Of a DNA stretch of 10,199 nt, positions 1 to 6,059 are shown piece after piece. Location of the stretch: positions 1 through 10,199 of the forward strand of contig CAZOGW010000108.1 in NCBI GenBank assembly GCA_964579415.1, read 5' to 3'. The translations under genes and the position numbers were made by a program. The first letter of the stretch is position 1; each line of letters opens with the position of its first letter. The notes beneath the pieces are model-generated. The model saw nothing but the letters and a program-made list of their open reading frames with translations, was not told the DNA's origin and did not search any database. Origin of the DNA: CAZOGW01 sp964579415 (GTDB taxonomy: Bacteria > Actinomycetota > Acidimicrobiia > Spongiisociales > UBA5794).

Positions 1-860
1 GCCACGTCGTGAGCCGAGCGCAGCGGCGGCATCATCTTGAACACCGGGTCGGTGCCGGCGACATAGCTGTCGTCGAAGGCGAGATGGTGCGGCGTCACCT
101 CGCACGTCACCGGGAGCCCTTCCGCCTTGGCGGCGGCGACCATCTCCACAGTGCCGGCGGTGCTGACATGCTGGACGTGGTAGCGGGCACCGGTGAGGCG
201 CACCAGGGCCAGGTCGCGGGCGACGATGACCTCCTCGGCCAGCGACGGGATCCCCTGCATGCCGAGCCGGGACGAGAGCGGGCCTTCGTGCATGTGCCCA
301 CCGGAGGCGAGGCCGGGGTCCACGGCGTGCTGGGCGATGACCCCACCCAGTTGGGCGACGTACTCCATGGCCCGGCGCAGCAACCCGGCGTCGGCCACGG
401 TGTCACCGTCGTCGCTGAAGATGCGCACCCCTGCGGACCACAGGTCGTCGAGGTGGGCGAGGCGCTCGCCGCGGCGTCCGGCGCTGATGCACCCGGCGGA
501 GGCCACGTCGACCTTGCCTGCCTGGGCGCCCCGGTCGGTCACGAAGCGGGCCAGATGCCCGGCGTCGACGGGAGGATCAGTGTTGGGCATGGCGACCACG
601 GCGGTGTAGCCGCCGGCTGCGGCCGCCGCCGATCCGGAGGCGATGTCCTCCTTGTGCTCGTCGCCGGGCTCGCGGAAGTGGACGTGGAGGTCGACCAGCC
701 CGGGGCCGACCCAGCAGCCGGAGGCGTCGAGGACCTCGGCGTCCGGAGCCTCCAGGCCGCTACCGATGGCGGTGACCACACCGCCGGCCACATGGACGTC
801 GGCCGTCACCGGCCCGTCGGTGGTGAGCACGGTGCCTCCGGTGATGAGCATCTCAGGCAT
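1..860 (-). CDS. pyrC: Dihydroorotase, class I (partial, C-terminus outside window)
   Basis: Third step of de novo pyrimidine synthesis: reversible cyclisation of carbamoyl aspartate to dihydroorotate, a zinc enzyme of the cytoplasm. About 286 residues are present, roughly two thirds of the usual ~430; the reading frame is still open at the window edge. Visible motifs are GLVDLHVHFREPG with metal-ligand H59 and H61, MPNTDPP, FSDDG (D151), QHAVDP (H178), HVQHVST (H231), CEVTPHHL and a KMMPPLRS version of the usual KxNPPLR motif. These residue numbers coincide with the class I enzymes of the Bacillus type; the last catalytic Asp (about 304) lies beyond the edge. The chosen ATG at 860 overlaps the end of pyrB by 8 bp and has GGTGAG just upstream; an in-frame ATG at 851 is the alternative. 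Translational coupling to pyrB is inferred from the overlap. Confidence 0.96.
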   Translation of the reverse strand, partial: MPEMLITGGTVLTTDGPVTADVHVAGGVVTAIGSGLEAPDAEVLDASGCWVGPGLVDLHVHFREPGDEHKEDIASGSAAAAAGGYTAVVAMPNTDPPVDAGHLARFVTDRGAQAGKVDVASAGCISAGRRGERLAHLDDLWSAGVRIFSDDGDTVADAGLLRRAMEYVAQLGGVIAQHAVDPGLASGGHMHEGPLSSRLGMQGIPSLAEEVIVARDLALVRLTGARYHVQHVSTAGTVEMVAAAKAEGLPVTCEVTPHHLAFDDSYVAGTDPVFKMMPPLRSAHDV

Positions 861-1773
861 CGATCTCACCACCGAGAAGCTGGAAGAGGGCCGCCATCCG
901 AACCGCCACCCCGTTGGCCACCTGGTCGAGGACCAGGCAGCGGGGGTCGTCGGCGACGGCGGCGTCGATCTCGATACCGCGGATCATCGGCCCCGGATGG
1001 AGCACTACGGTGTCCGGCTTGAGCACGGCGAGCCGCTCGGCGGTCATGCCGAAACGCTGCCGGTACTCGGCGTAGGAGGGGAACACCGACGAACCTCCCC
1101 GCTCCGCCTGCACCCGCAGGAGGTAGACGGCGTCGAGTTCGGTGAGGTGGCTGTCGAGGTCGCTGGCGGTGCGCACCGGCCAGCCGGTGGTGTCCAGCGG
1201 GAGGAGCGTCGGCGGTCCCACCAGGGTGACGTCGGCGCCGAGGGTGGCCATGGCGAACACGTTGCTGCGGGCCACCCGGGAGTGGCGGATGTCGCCGACG
1301 ATCCCGACCCGCAGGCCGTCGAGGCCGCCGAAGCGTTGCCGCAGGGTGAGGCAGTCGAGGAGCGCCTGGGTGGGGTGCTGGTTGGCGCCGTCGCCGCCGT
1401 TGAGGACGGGCACGCCGGACCATTCCGCCACCCGCCACGGCGCCCCGGTGGCGGCGTGGCGCACCACCAGGGCGTCGACGCCCATGGCGCAGATGGTGAG
1501 CACCGTGTCCTTTAGGCTCTCGCCCTTCTTCAGCGCCGAGACGCCCGGGGAGAAGGACATGGTGTCGGCGGAGAGGGCTTTGGCCGCCTTCTCGAACGAC
1601 ATGCGGGTGCGGGTGGAGGCCTCGAAGAAGAGTGTCGCCACTGTCTTGCCCCGGAGGGCGGGGACCTTGGGGATGGGGCGGCGCAGTACCTCGGTGAAGG
1701 CATCGGCGTCGTCGAGCAGGCTCTCCAGAGCGGTGCGCTCCATGCCTTCGGTGGTGAGCAGGTGGCGCATCAT
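853..1773 (-). CDS. pyrB: Aspartate carbamoyltransferase catalytic subunit
   Basis: Transfers the carbamoyl group of carbamoyl phosphate to aspartate, the committed step of pyrimidine synthesis. The protein has 306 residues, normal for the catalytic chain. The carbamoyl phosphate site FFEASTRTRMSFE lies at residues 49-61 (S53-T54-R55-T56), the 80s loop LKKGES at 81-86, HPTQALLD at 133-140, LRVQAER at 219-225 and the aspartate-domain HPGP at 259-262. No pyrI regulatory chain follows, as is usual in Gram-positive operons. The ATG at 1773 forms an ATGA overlap with the pyrR stop, and a second ATG follows directly at 1770. The upstream GGAGAGGAG gives a good Shine-Dalgarno for either start. The gene is the second cistron of the pyr operon and should share the PyrR-dependent control of the leader. 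Confidence 0.97.
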   Translation of the reverse strand: MMRHLLTTEGMERTALESLLDDADAFTEVLRRPIPKVPALRGKTVATLFFEASTRTRMSFEKAAKALSADTMSFSPGVSALKKGESLKDTVLTICAMGVDALVVRHAATGAPWRVAEWSGVPVLNGGDGANQHPTQALLDCLTLRQRFGGLDGLRVGIVGDIRHSRVARSNVFAMATLGADVTLVGPPTLLPLDTTGWPVRTASDLDSHLTELDAVYLLRVQAERGGSSVFPSYAEYRQRFGMTAERLAVLKPDTVVLHPGPMIRGIEIDAAVADDPRCLVLDQVANGVAVRMAALFQLLGGEIDA

Positions 1774-2303
1774 TCTCCTCTCCGAAGGGTGACGGCGTTC
1801 TCCAGCGTCACCTCGTCGGCGCCGTCGGTCTCGGTCAGGTGCACCGTGACCCGCTCATCACGCGACGTCGGCATGTTCTTGCCGACGTAGTCGGCGCGGA
1901 TGGGCAGCTCCCGGTGTCCCCGGTCGACCAGGACGGCGAGCTGGACCCTTCCGGGGCGGCCCAGATCGGCGAGGGCGTCGAGGGCGGCGCGGATGGTGCG
2001 GCCGGTGAACAACACGTCGTCGACGAGCACCACGGTGTGGCCGTCGATGGCGTGCGGGATCTCGGTCGGGCCCAGCGGCGTGGTGGGCCGGCTGTCGAGG
2101 TCGTCGCGGTACAGGGCGATGTCGAGGGCGCCGACCGGGACGCGGTGGTCCTCGACCTGGCCGAGGATGTCACCGATGCGGGCGGCGAGCGGCACGCCAC
2201 GGGTGTGGATTCCCACCAGCACCACATCCCCGGCCCCCGAGTTGCGTTCCACAATCTCGTGGGCGATGCGCCGCAGCGCCCTCCCGATGTCGTCAGGTCC
2301 CAT
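1770..2303 (-). CDS. pyrR: Bifunctional PyrR: pyr mRNA-binding regulator / uracil phosphoribosyltransferase
   Basis: PyrR binds a hairpin in pyr leader RNA when UMP/UTP is abundant and lowers expression of the operon. Many members also convert uracil and PRPP to UMP. From ATG 2303 the protein has 177 residues, close to the 181 of the Bacillus subtilis protein. Family motifs are RALRRIAHEIVERN (8-21), VGIHTRG (30-36), DIALYRDDL (61-69), the PRPP-binding loop VVLVDDVLFTGRT (91-103) and LVDRGHRELPIRADYVGKN (125-143), which holds the basic residues involved in RNA contact. The frame stays open upstream to 2402. However, family similarity begins at about ATG 2303, and starts at GTG 2306, GTG 2315 or ATG 2363 would only add a non-conserved tail. 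ATG 2303 has no clear Shine-Dalgarno of its own but overlaps the stop of a leader ORF by one base, which suggests coupled initiation. Confidence 0.93.
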   Translation of the reverse strand: MGPDDIGRALRRIAHEIVERNSGAGDVVLVGIHTRGVPLAARIGDILGQVEDHRVPVGALDIALYRDDLDSRPTTPLGPTEIPHAIDGHTVVLVDDVLFTGRTIRAALDALADLGRPGRVQLAVLVDRGHRELPIRADYVGKNMPTSRDERVTVHLTETDGADEVTLENAVTLRRGE

Positions 2304-2371
2304 CACCGGGCGCACGTTGGCGCCCCCACAAAGAAACGCCACCCCTTCAGGGTGGCGCGGCATGCGATCAT
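2303..2371 (-). CDS. Putative 22-residue leader peptide of the pyr operon
   Basis: A short frame begins with ATG at 2371, nine bases after GGAG (2381-2384) within the stretch AAAGGAG. It encodes a peptide starting MIACRATLKG and ending APTCAR. Its TGA (2305-2303) shares one base with the pyrR ATG in the order TGATG, a classic arrangement for reinitiation. Its Shine-Dalgarno is the best one in the leader, and it lies at the foot of the PyrR-binding hairpin. A terminator-like hairpin lies within its codons 5-12. No run of one codon that would suggest amino-acid sensing is seen. The ORF may instead be chance. The alternative is that this ribosome site serves the in-frame pyrR ATG at 2363, but that leaves 17 bases between GGAG and the start, which is too many for efficient initiation. 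Confidence 0.45.
   Translation of the reverse strand: MIACRATLKGWRFFVGAPTCAR
2330..2357 (-). terminator. Intrinsic-terminator-like hairpin in the pyr leader (possible attenuator)
   Basis: On the minus strand CGCCACCC (2357-2350) pairs perfectly with GGGTGGCG (2344-2337) across the five-base loop TGAAG; a G:T pair can extend the stem. The tract TTTCTTT (2336-2330) follows at once. A GC-rich 8-bp stem with a T-rich tail is the form of a Rho-independent terminator. It lies upstream of the probable pyrR start and inside the leader ORF, so it would act as an attenuator rather than as an end-of-operon terminator. No upstream segment that could act as a classical antiterminator by pairing with CGCCACCC was found by eye. 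Translation of the leader ORF would be expected to melt the stem. Confidence 0.5.
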
Positions 2372-2382
2372 TCTGGCCGTCT

Positions 2383-2418
2383 CCTTTCCTTCCCGGCCTC
2401 ACAGGACCGGTTTAAAGG
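2383..2418 (-). promoter_or_regulatory. PyrR-binding RNA hairpin that overlaps a ribosome binding site
   Basis: The minus strand reads CCGGTCCTGTGAGGCCGG at 2410-2393. It folds as CCGG, a bulged T, CC, the loop TGTGA, GG and CCGG. This matches the conserved core TCCNGNGAGG of PyrR-binding loops in pyr leaders. A lower stem can form between CCTTT (2418-2414) and AAAGG (2387-2383), with a purine-rich internal loop between the stems. AAAGG is the first part of the Shine-Dalgarno AAAGGAG (2387-2381), so the folded, PyrR-bound form would hide this ribosome site. In Mycobacterium smegmatis PyrR is known to act by such translational occlusion rather than by a Bacillus-type antiterminator switch. Direct binding here is inferred from the consensus match and the adjacent pyrR gene. 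Confidence 0.75.
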
Positions 2419-2428
2419 TGTTGGAGGG

Positions 2429-2437
2429 ACGGTAGCA
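2429..2437 (-). promoter_or_regulatory. Candidate extended -10 element for the pyr operon
   Basis: The minus strand reads TGCTACCGT, an extended -10 (TGn followed by TAnnnT, the actinobacterial pattern). No recognisable -35 hexamer lies 16-18 bases upstream. A start near A2421/A2422 would put the PyrR-binding hairpin about 10 bases from the RNA 5' end. The element fits its location between nusB and the leader but could be chance. Confidence 0.3.
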
Positions 2438-2486
2438 CAGGAGCATGGGCCCTCGGCGGCGCGGGGAGTACTGCCCTTCGCCAGGA

Positions 2487-2852
2487 TTACTTGCGCTCCT
2501 CCGCAAGCCTCGCCAACACCCCATTGACGAACGCTCCGCTGCGGGAGGTGGAGAAGCGCTTGGCCAGTTCGACGGCCTCGTCGATGACTACGCCGGTGGG
2601 GGTCTCGGTGTGGAGCAGCTCGTAGGCGCCGAGGCGGAGGAGGTTGCGATCGACCGGCGGCATGCGCTCGATGCGCCAGCCCTCGGCGAGGGTGGCGATG
2701 GTGGCGTCGAGCGCCTCGCGCCGGTCCCACACGCCGGTGACGAGCCGGCCGGCGCGGGCGCTGAGCCCGGCCAGCTCGGGTTCAGCGCTGCCGGTGAGGT
2801 CGGCGGCGTACAGCGCCTCCAGGGCGGCTTCACGGGCCTCCTTGGTACTCAC
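2487..2852 (-). CDS. nusB: Transcription antitermination protein NusB
   Basis: NusB pairs with NusE (ribosomal protein S10) to bind boxA RNA and supports antitermination of rRNA operons. The product has 121 residues, a little shorter than the typical 130-160. The family pattern is clear: an N-terminal TKEAREAALEALYAADL (3-19), RIERMPPVDRNLLRLGAYELL (60-80), PTGVVIDEAVELAKRFS (85-101) and the C-terminal GAFVNGVLARL (106-116). The start is GTG at 2852, which overlaps the efp stop in the order GTGA. There is no good Shine-Dalgarno, so expression is probably coupled to efp. The frame is open far upstream, but that part is the shadow of efp and pepQ. No terminator is visible behind its TAA. Confidence 0.93.
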   Translation of the reverse strand: MSTKEAREAALEALYAADLTGSAEPELAGLSARAGRLVTGVWDRREALDATIATLAEGWRIERMPPVDRNLLRLGAYELLHTETPTGVVIDEAVELAKRFSTSRSGAFVNGVLARLAEERK

Positions 2853-3409
2853 GTGACGCGGGTGATGTAGTCCCCGGTGCGGGTGTCCACCTTGACCACG
2901 TCGCCCTGGTCGACGAAGAGCGGGGCCTGCACCACCAGGCCGGTGCTCAGCGTCACCGGCTTGGTGGCACCCGATACCCGGTCGCCCTTCACCCCCGGCT
3001 CGGCGTAGGTAACCGCCAGCTCGACGGAGGCGGGGAGATCCACCCCGATGGGGTTGCCCTCGAACATGGAGAGTTGCGCCGTCATCCCGTCGACCAGGAA
3101 GTTGCCGGCGTCGCCGATGATCGTCTCGCTCACCCGGAGCTGCTCGTAGGTCTCGTTGTCCATGAAGTGGAACCCGAGGTCGTCGCGGAAGAGGAGCTGG
3201 AAGTCGCGCCGGTCGATGCGGGCCAGCCCGATGTTCTCGTCGGCGCGGAAGGTGCGCTCCAGCACGGCGCCCGTCTCCAGGTTCTTGATCTTCATCTTGA
3301 CGAACGCCTTGCCCTTGCCCGGCTTGACGTGCTGGTACTCGACCACGGTGAAGAGGCCGTCGTCGAGGTTGAGCGCCATCCCCGGGCGCACGTCGTTGGT
3401 GGAGATCAT
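2849..3409 (-). CDS. efp: Elongation factor P
   Basis: EF-P binds between the ribosomal P and E sites and relieves stalling at consecutive prolines. The product has 186 residues, full length for the family, with the N-terminal KOW-like domain (about 1-63) followed by two OB-fold domains (about 64-126 and 127-186). The functional loop that reaches the peptidyl centre is HVKPGKGKAFVK at 27-38, with K32 at its tip. Many actinobacterial EF-Ps carry the palindromic loop PGKGP and work with an unmodified lysine; this protein has PGKGK. The C-terminal domain ends GDYITRVT. The ATG at 3409 overlaps the pepQ stop as ATGA and has AAGGAG at 3421-3426, eleven bases upstream. Together with pepQ and nusB it forms the usual pepQ-efp-nusB run. 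Confidence 0.96.
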   Translation of the reverse strand: MISTNDVRPGMALNLDDGLFTVVEYQHVKPGKGKAFVKMKIKNLETGAVLERTFRADENIGLARIDRRDFQLLFRDDLGFHFMDNETYEQLRVSETIIGDAGNFLVDGMTAQLSMFEGNPIGVDLPASVELAVTYAEPGVKGDRVSGATKPVTLSTGLVVQAPLFVDQGDVVKVDTRTGDYITRVT

Positions 3410-4467
3410 CGGATGTGTAGCTCCTTGCTCGCGTGGGTGAGGACCTCGGCGCCGTGCTCGGTGACGAGCACCATGTCCTCGACTCGGGCCCCGCCCCGGC
3501 CGGGGATGTACACCCCGGGCTCGACGGTGACCACGTCGCCGGGCTGGAGCACCTGCTCTCCCCCGGCCCGCAGCCACGGGGCCTCGTGGATCTCCAGGCC
3601 GACCCCGTGGCCGGTGGAGTGGACGAAGAACTCGTCGTAACCGGCGGTGCGCAGCACGGCGCGGCACGCCTCGTCGACGTCGCCGGCGACCACTCCGGGA
3701 CGAACCGCGGCAATGCCCGCCAGGTTCGAGGCGAGGACGGCGGCGTAGACCGCCTCCATCTCAGGGTCGCCATTGTCTCCGATCCAGACGGTGCGGGTCA
3801 TGTCGGAGTGGTACCCGTCGACGACACACCCGTAGTCGACGAGCAGCGGACCGTCGCCGACGGGCGTGGCGCCGCTCTCGTGGTGGGGGCGGGATGCGTT
3901 GGCGCCGGCGGCGACGATGGGCTCCCAATCGGCGGAATCGGCCCCGGCCGTACGCATCGCGTCGACCAGCGCCTCGCCCAGGGAGATCTCGTCGGGAGCT
4001 GCCGCGGCCAGTTCGGCGAGGCGGGAGAAGGCGACGTCACCGGCGGCGGCGGCGGCGCGGAGGGCGGCGACCTCGTCGGCGTCCTTGATGCGGCGGTGTT
4101 CCTCGACGATCCCCGAGGTGGGGTGGATCTCCGCCTCGAACATGTCGCGCAGCGTGCGGGAGAACTCCCACGAGACGTGCGCCGCCTCCACGTCGAGGTC
4201 GGCAACGTCTCCGGCGGCGGCGGCGAGGTTGTCGCCGAGCTGGCCGATGTAGACGCGCAGCGAGGTGGCCGGAATGGCCGCCGCCAGGGGCTCTGCCATC
4301 TCCCCGTATCGACCGTCGGTGACCAGCACGTTGCGGTCCGGTCCCACGAAGAGGAAGGCGTTCGAGCCGGTGAACCCGGTGAGGTAACGGATGTTGACGA
4401 GTGACGTGACCAGCAGCGGCGTCTCCCGCTCCTTCATCAGCCGCTCGATGCGGCCGGCGTGGTCCAT
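3406..4467 (-). CDS. pepQ: Xaa-Pro peptidase, M24 family
   Basis: Cytoplasmic metallopeptidase that removes the residue in front of proline, or splits Xaa-Pro dipeptides; aminopeptidase and dipeptidase roles cannot be told apart from the sequence. The product has 353 residues. An N-terminal creatinase-like domain covers about 1-130, including NIRYLTGFTGSNAFLF (25-40). The C-terminal pita-bread domain carries the five metal ligands: D211 and D222 (spacing 11, in DYGCVVDGYHSDMTRT), H287 (HSTGHGVGLEIHE), E316 (TVEPG) and E330 (RVED). The start is fixed by GAGGAG at 4472-4477, four bases before the ATG. It lies 34 bases behind aroB and overlaps efp by 4 bp, an order commonly seen in Actinomycetota. 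Confidence 0.94.
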   Translation of the reverse strand: MDHAGRIERLMKERETPLLVTSLVNIRYLTGFTGSNAFLFVGPDRNVLVTDGRYGEMAEPLAAAIPATSLRVYIGQLGDNLAAAAGDVADLDVEAAHVSWEFSRTLRDMFEAEIHPTSGIVEEHRRIKDADEVAALRAAAAAGDVAFSRLAELAAAAPDEISLGEALVDAMRTAGADSADWEPIVAAGANASRPHHESGATPVGDGPLLVDYGCVVDGYHSDMTRTVWIGDNGDPEMEAVYAAVLASNLAGIAAVRPGVVAGDVDEACRAVLRTAGYDEFFVHSTGHGVGLEIHEAPWLRAGGEQVLQPGDVVTVEPGVYIPGRGGARVEDMVLVTEHGAEVLTHASKELHIR

Positions 4468-4501
4468 GGGTCTCCTCGGATCTCGGCTTGATGGGGTGCG
4501 C

Positions 4502-5560
4502 TCAGCGGACGGCTATGGCCCGGAGCGCGGCGTCAACGGTAGCGGCGTCGACGGGCATGAGGACGGGGTCGGCGATCTCGCGCAGCAGCGTCATGCGCAG
4601 CCCGGTGCGGTCGCGCTTCTTGTCCAGGGCCATCAGCTCGACGATGCGCTCCCGCGCCGCCGCGCCGGCGTCGGTGGGGAGGCGCAGCCGCTCGATGACA
4701 TGGCGCTGGCGCTCGGAGTCACCGAAACCGGTGACGAGGCGGGAGGCCTCGGCGGCGGCCACCATGCCCACGGACACGGCCTCGCCGTGGGGGATGCCGA
4801 GGGCCACCTCTACGGCGTGGCCCACGGTGTGGCCGTAGTTGAGCCAGGCCCGCTGGTCCTGCTCGGTGAAGTCGGCGGACACGATGCGGGCCTTCACCGC
4901 CACGGCACGGTCCACCACCTCGTCGAGAGGCGCGTCGAGGCCCCTCTCCTCGTACAGTTCCACCAGGGCGAGGTCGCCGATCAGGCCGGCCTTGACCGCC
5001 TCGGCGGATCCCTCGCGGATGAGCGGGCGGGGGATGCCCTCCAGCAGGTCGGTGTCGATGACGACCCGGCGAGGGTGGCTGAAGGCGCCGGCCAGGTTCT
5101 TACCGCCGACGTTGATCCCGGTCTTGCCGCCGATGGAGGCGTCGACGGCGCCGAGCAGCGTCGTCGGCACCAGGCTGGCGCCGACTCCGCGAAGGTAGGT
5201 GGCGGCGACGAAGCCGGCGACGTCGGTGAGTGCCCCGCCGCCGACGCCGACGACAAGGTCGCCACGGGTGAGGCGCATCGCGTTGAGCCACAGGTAGCAC
5301 TGCTCCACCACGGCAAGTGTCTTGCCGGCCTCCCGATCGGGGAGCACCTCGATGCCGGTGTCGGAGCCTGCGGTGCGCAGGCTGCGGGCCACCTCGGCGG
5401 CGACGTGGTGAGCACCGGGCTGGGTGAGGACGGCGACCCGGGGCGGCGCCTCCGCCTCCCCGAGGAGCAGCCCGGCGAGCAGCGCCGAGCCGACCACCCC
5501 GGGGTGGACCTCCACCACGGAGCGGACGGTGCCGGCCTCGGTGATCAGGTGGCGGGCCAC
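4502..5560 (-). CDS. aroB: 3-Dehydroquinate synthase
   Basis: Second step of the shikimate pathway: turns DAHP into 3-dehydroquinate, using NAD as a catalytic cofactor and a divalent metal. The product has 352 residues, normal length. The NAD-binding stretch VVGVGGGALTDVAGFVAATY lies at 103-122, PTTLLGAVDASIGGKTGIN at 132-150, and NLAGAFSHP at 155-163. The metal ligands are E187 (SAEAVKAG), H244 (NYGHTVGHA) and H258 (IPHGE). The start is GTG at 5560, four bases after GGAGG (5565-5569). It lies inside the end of aroK, giving a 16-bp overlap; no other start that keeps the N-terminus is present. The long open frame further upstream is the shadow of aroK. Confidence 0.95.
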   Translation of the reverse strand: MARHLITEAGTVRSVVEVHPGVVGSALLAGLLLGEAEAPPRVAVLTQPGAHHVAAEVARSLRTAGSDTGIEVLPDREAGKTLAVVEQCYLWLNAMRLTRGDLVVGVGGGALTDVAGFVAATYLRGVGASLVPTTLLGAVDASIGGKTGINVGGKNLAGAFSHPRRVVIDTDLLEGIPRPLIREGSAEAVKAGLIGDLALVELYEERGLDAPLDEVVDRAVAVKARIVSADFTEQDQRAWLNYGHTVGHAVEVALGIPHGEAVSVGMVAAAEASRLVTGFGDSERQRHVIERLRLPTDAGAAARERIVELMALDKKRDRTGLRMTLLREIADPVLMPVDAATVDAALRAIAVR

Positions 5561-6054
5561 AGCGCCTCCACTGCCGCCGCGACCCGCTCCGGGACGATGC
5601 CGTCGGTGCCGACGGCGGCGTGTGCTGCGGCTCCGTAGCGGGCCTCCCGCCGCGCCAGGATGCCGGCGAGGTGCTCCGCTCCCCCGTCGCCGGCCAGCGG
5701 CCTGCCGGTCCCCTTGCCGACCCGTTCCGCCAGGGTGCCCGGCGGGGCTACCAGCCATATCACGGTCCCGCTGTCCCTCATCAGGGTCACGCTGGCGTCG
5801 TCGAGCACCGCTCCCCCACCGGTGGCCACCACCGCAGGTACGGCTACTGCCGCCGCCTCGGCGACGACGGCCCGCTCTTCGGCGCGGAACACTTCCTCGC
5901 CCTCGGCAAAAAGGGTCGGGATGTCGCGCCCGGCCCGTTGCACCACGGCGTCGTCGGTGTCGACGAAGGCGGCGCCGCGGTGTTGCGCCACCAGACGTCC
6001 CACGGTGGTCTTACCGGATCCCATCATCCCGACGAGCCAGAGGTGGCCGGCCAT
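5545..6054 (-). CDS. aroK: Shikimate kinase
   Basis: Phosphorylates shikimate to shikimate 3-phosphate with ATP, the fifth step of the pathway. The product has 169 residues, typical. The P-loop GMMGSGKT is at 9-16, the shikimate-binding aspartate D34 in DTDD, a substrate arginine probably R57 in EEVFRAEE, the GGG motif at 79-81, the lid arginine R118 in TGRPLAG and a further conserved arginine in ARREARY (134-140). The ATG at 6054 lies five bases behind the aroC stop and has no clear Shine-Dalgarno, so it is probably translated by ribosomes leaving aroC. An ATG three bases upstream of that (around 6059) is out of frame. The end of the gene overlaps aroB. Confidence 0.95.
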   Translation of the reverse strand: MAGHLWLVGMMGSGKTTVGRLVAQHRGAAFVDTDDAVVQRAGRDIPTLFAEGEEVFRAEERAVVAEAAAVAVPAVVATGGGAVLDDASVTLMRDSGTVIWLVAPPGTLAERVGKGTGRPLAGDGGAEHLAGILARREARYGAAAHAAVGTDGIVPERVAAAVEALWPAT

Positions 6055-6059
6055 GACAT

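Noticed and set aside
2304..2402. N-terminal extension of PyrR to the GTG at 2402
   Set aside because: That start lies inside the PyrR-binding loop, and the added residues would be encoded by the regulatory hairpins and the Shine-Dalgarno; no family member needs them.
9..2435. Long open frames on the plus strand across the pyr genes, and similar ones over the aro genes
   Set aside because: They are antisense to clearly recognised genes, have low-complexity Ala/Arg/Gly-rich translations with no family motifs, and arise from the high GC of third codon positions.
2463..2476. Palindrome GGG-G-AGTACT-G-CCC behind nusB as a repressor operator
   Set aside because: It is one imperfect 14-bp dyad with no second copy and no link to a known regulator; too weak to annotate.
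2441..2486. Terminator after nusB
   Set aside because: No stable stem with a T tail is visible; read-through into the pyr leader cannot be excluded.
2853..3773. Upstream extension of the nusB frame into a 428-residue protein
   Set aside because: The extra part is the shadow of efp and pepQ in another frame, and NusB begins at GTG 2852 next to the efp stop.
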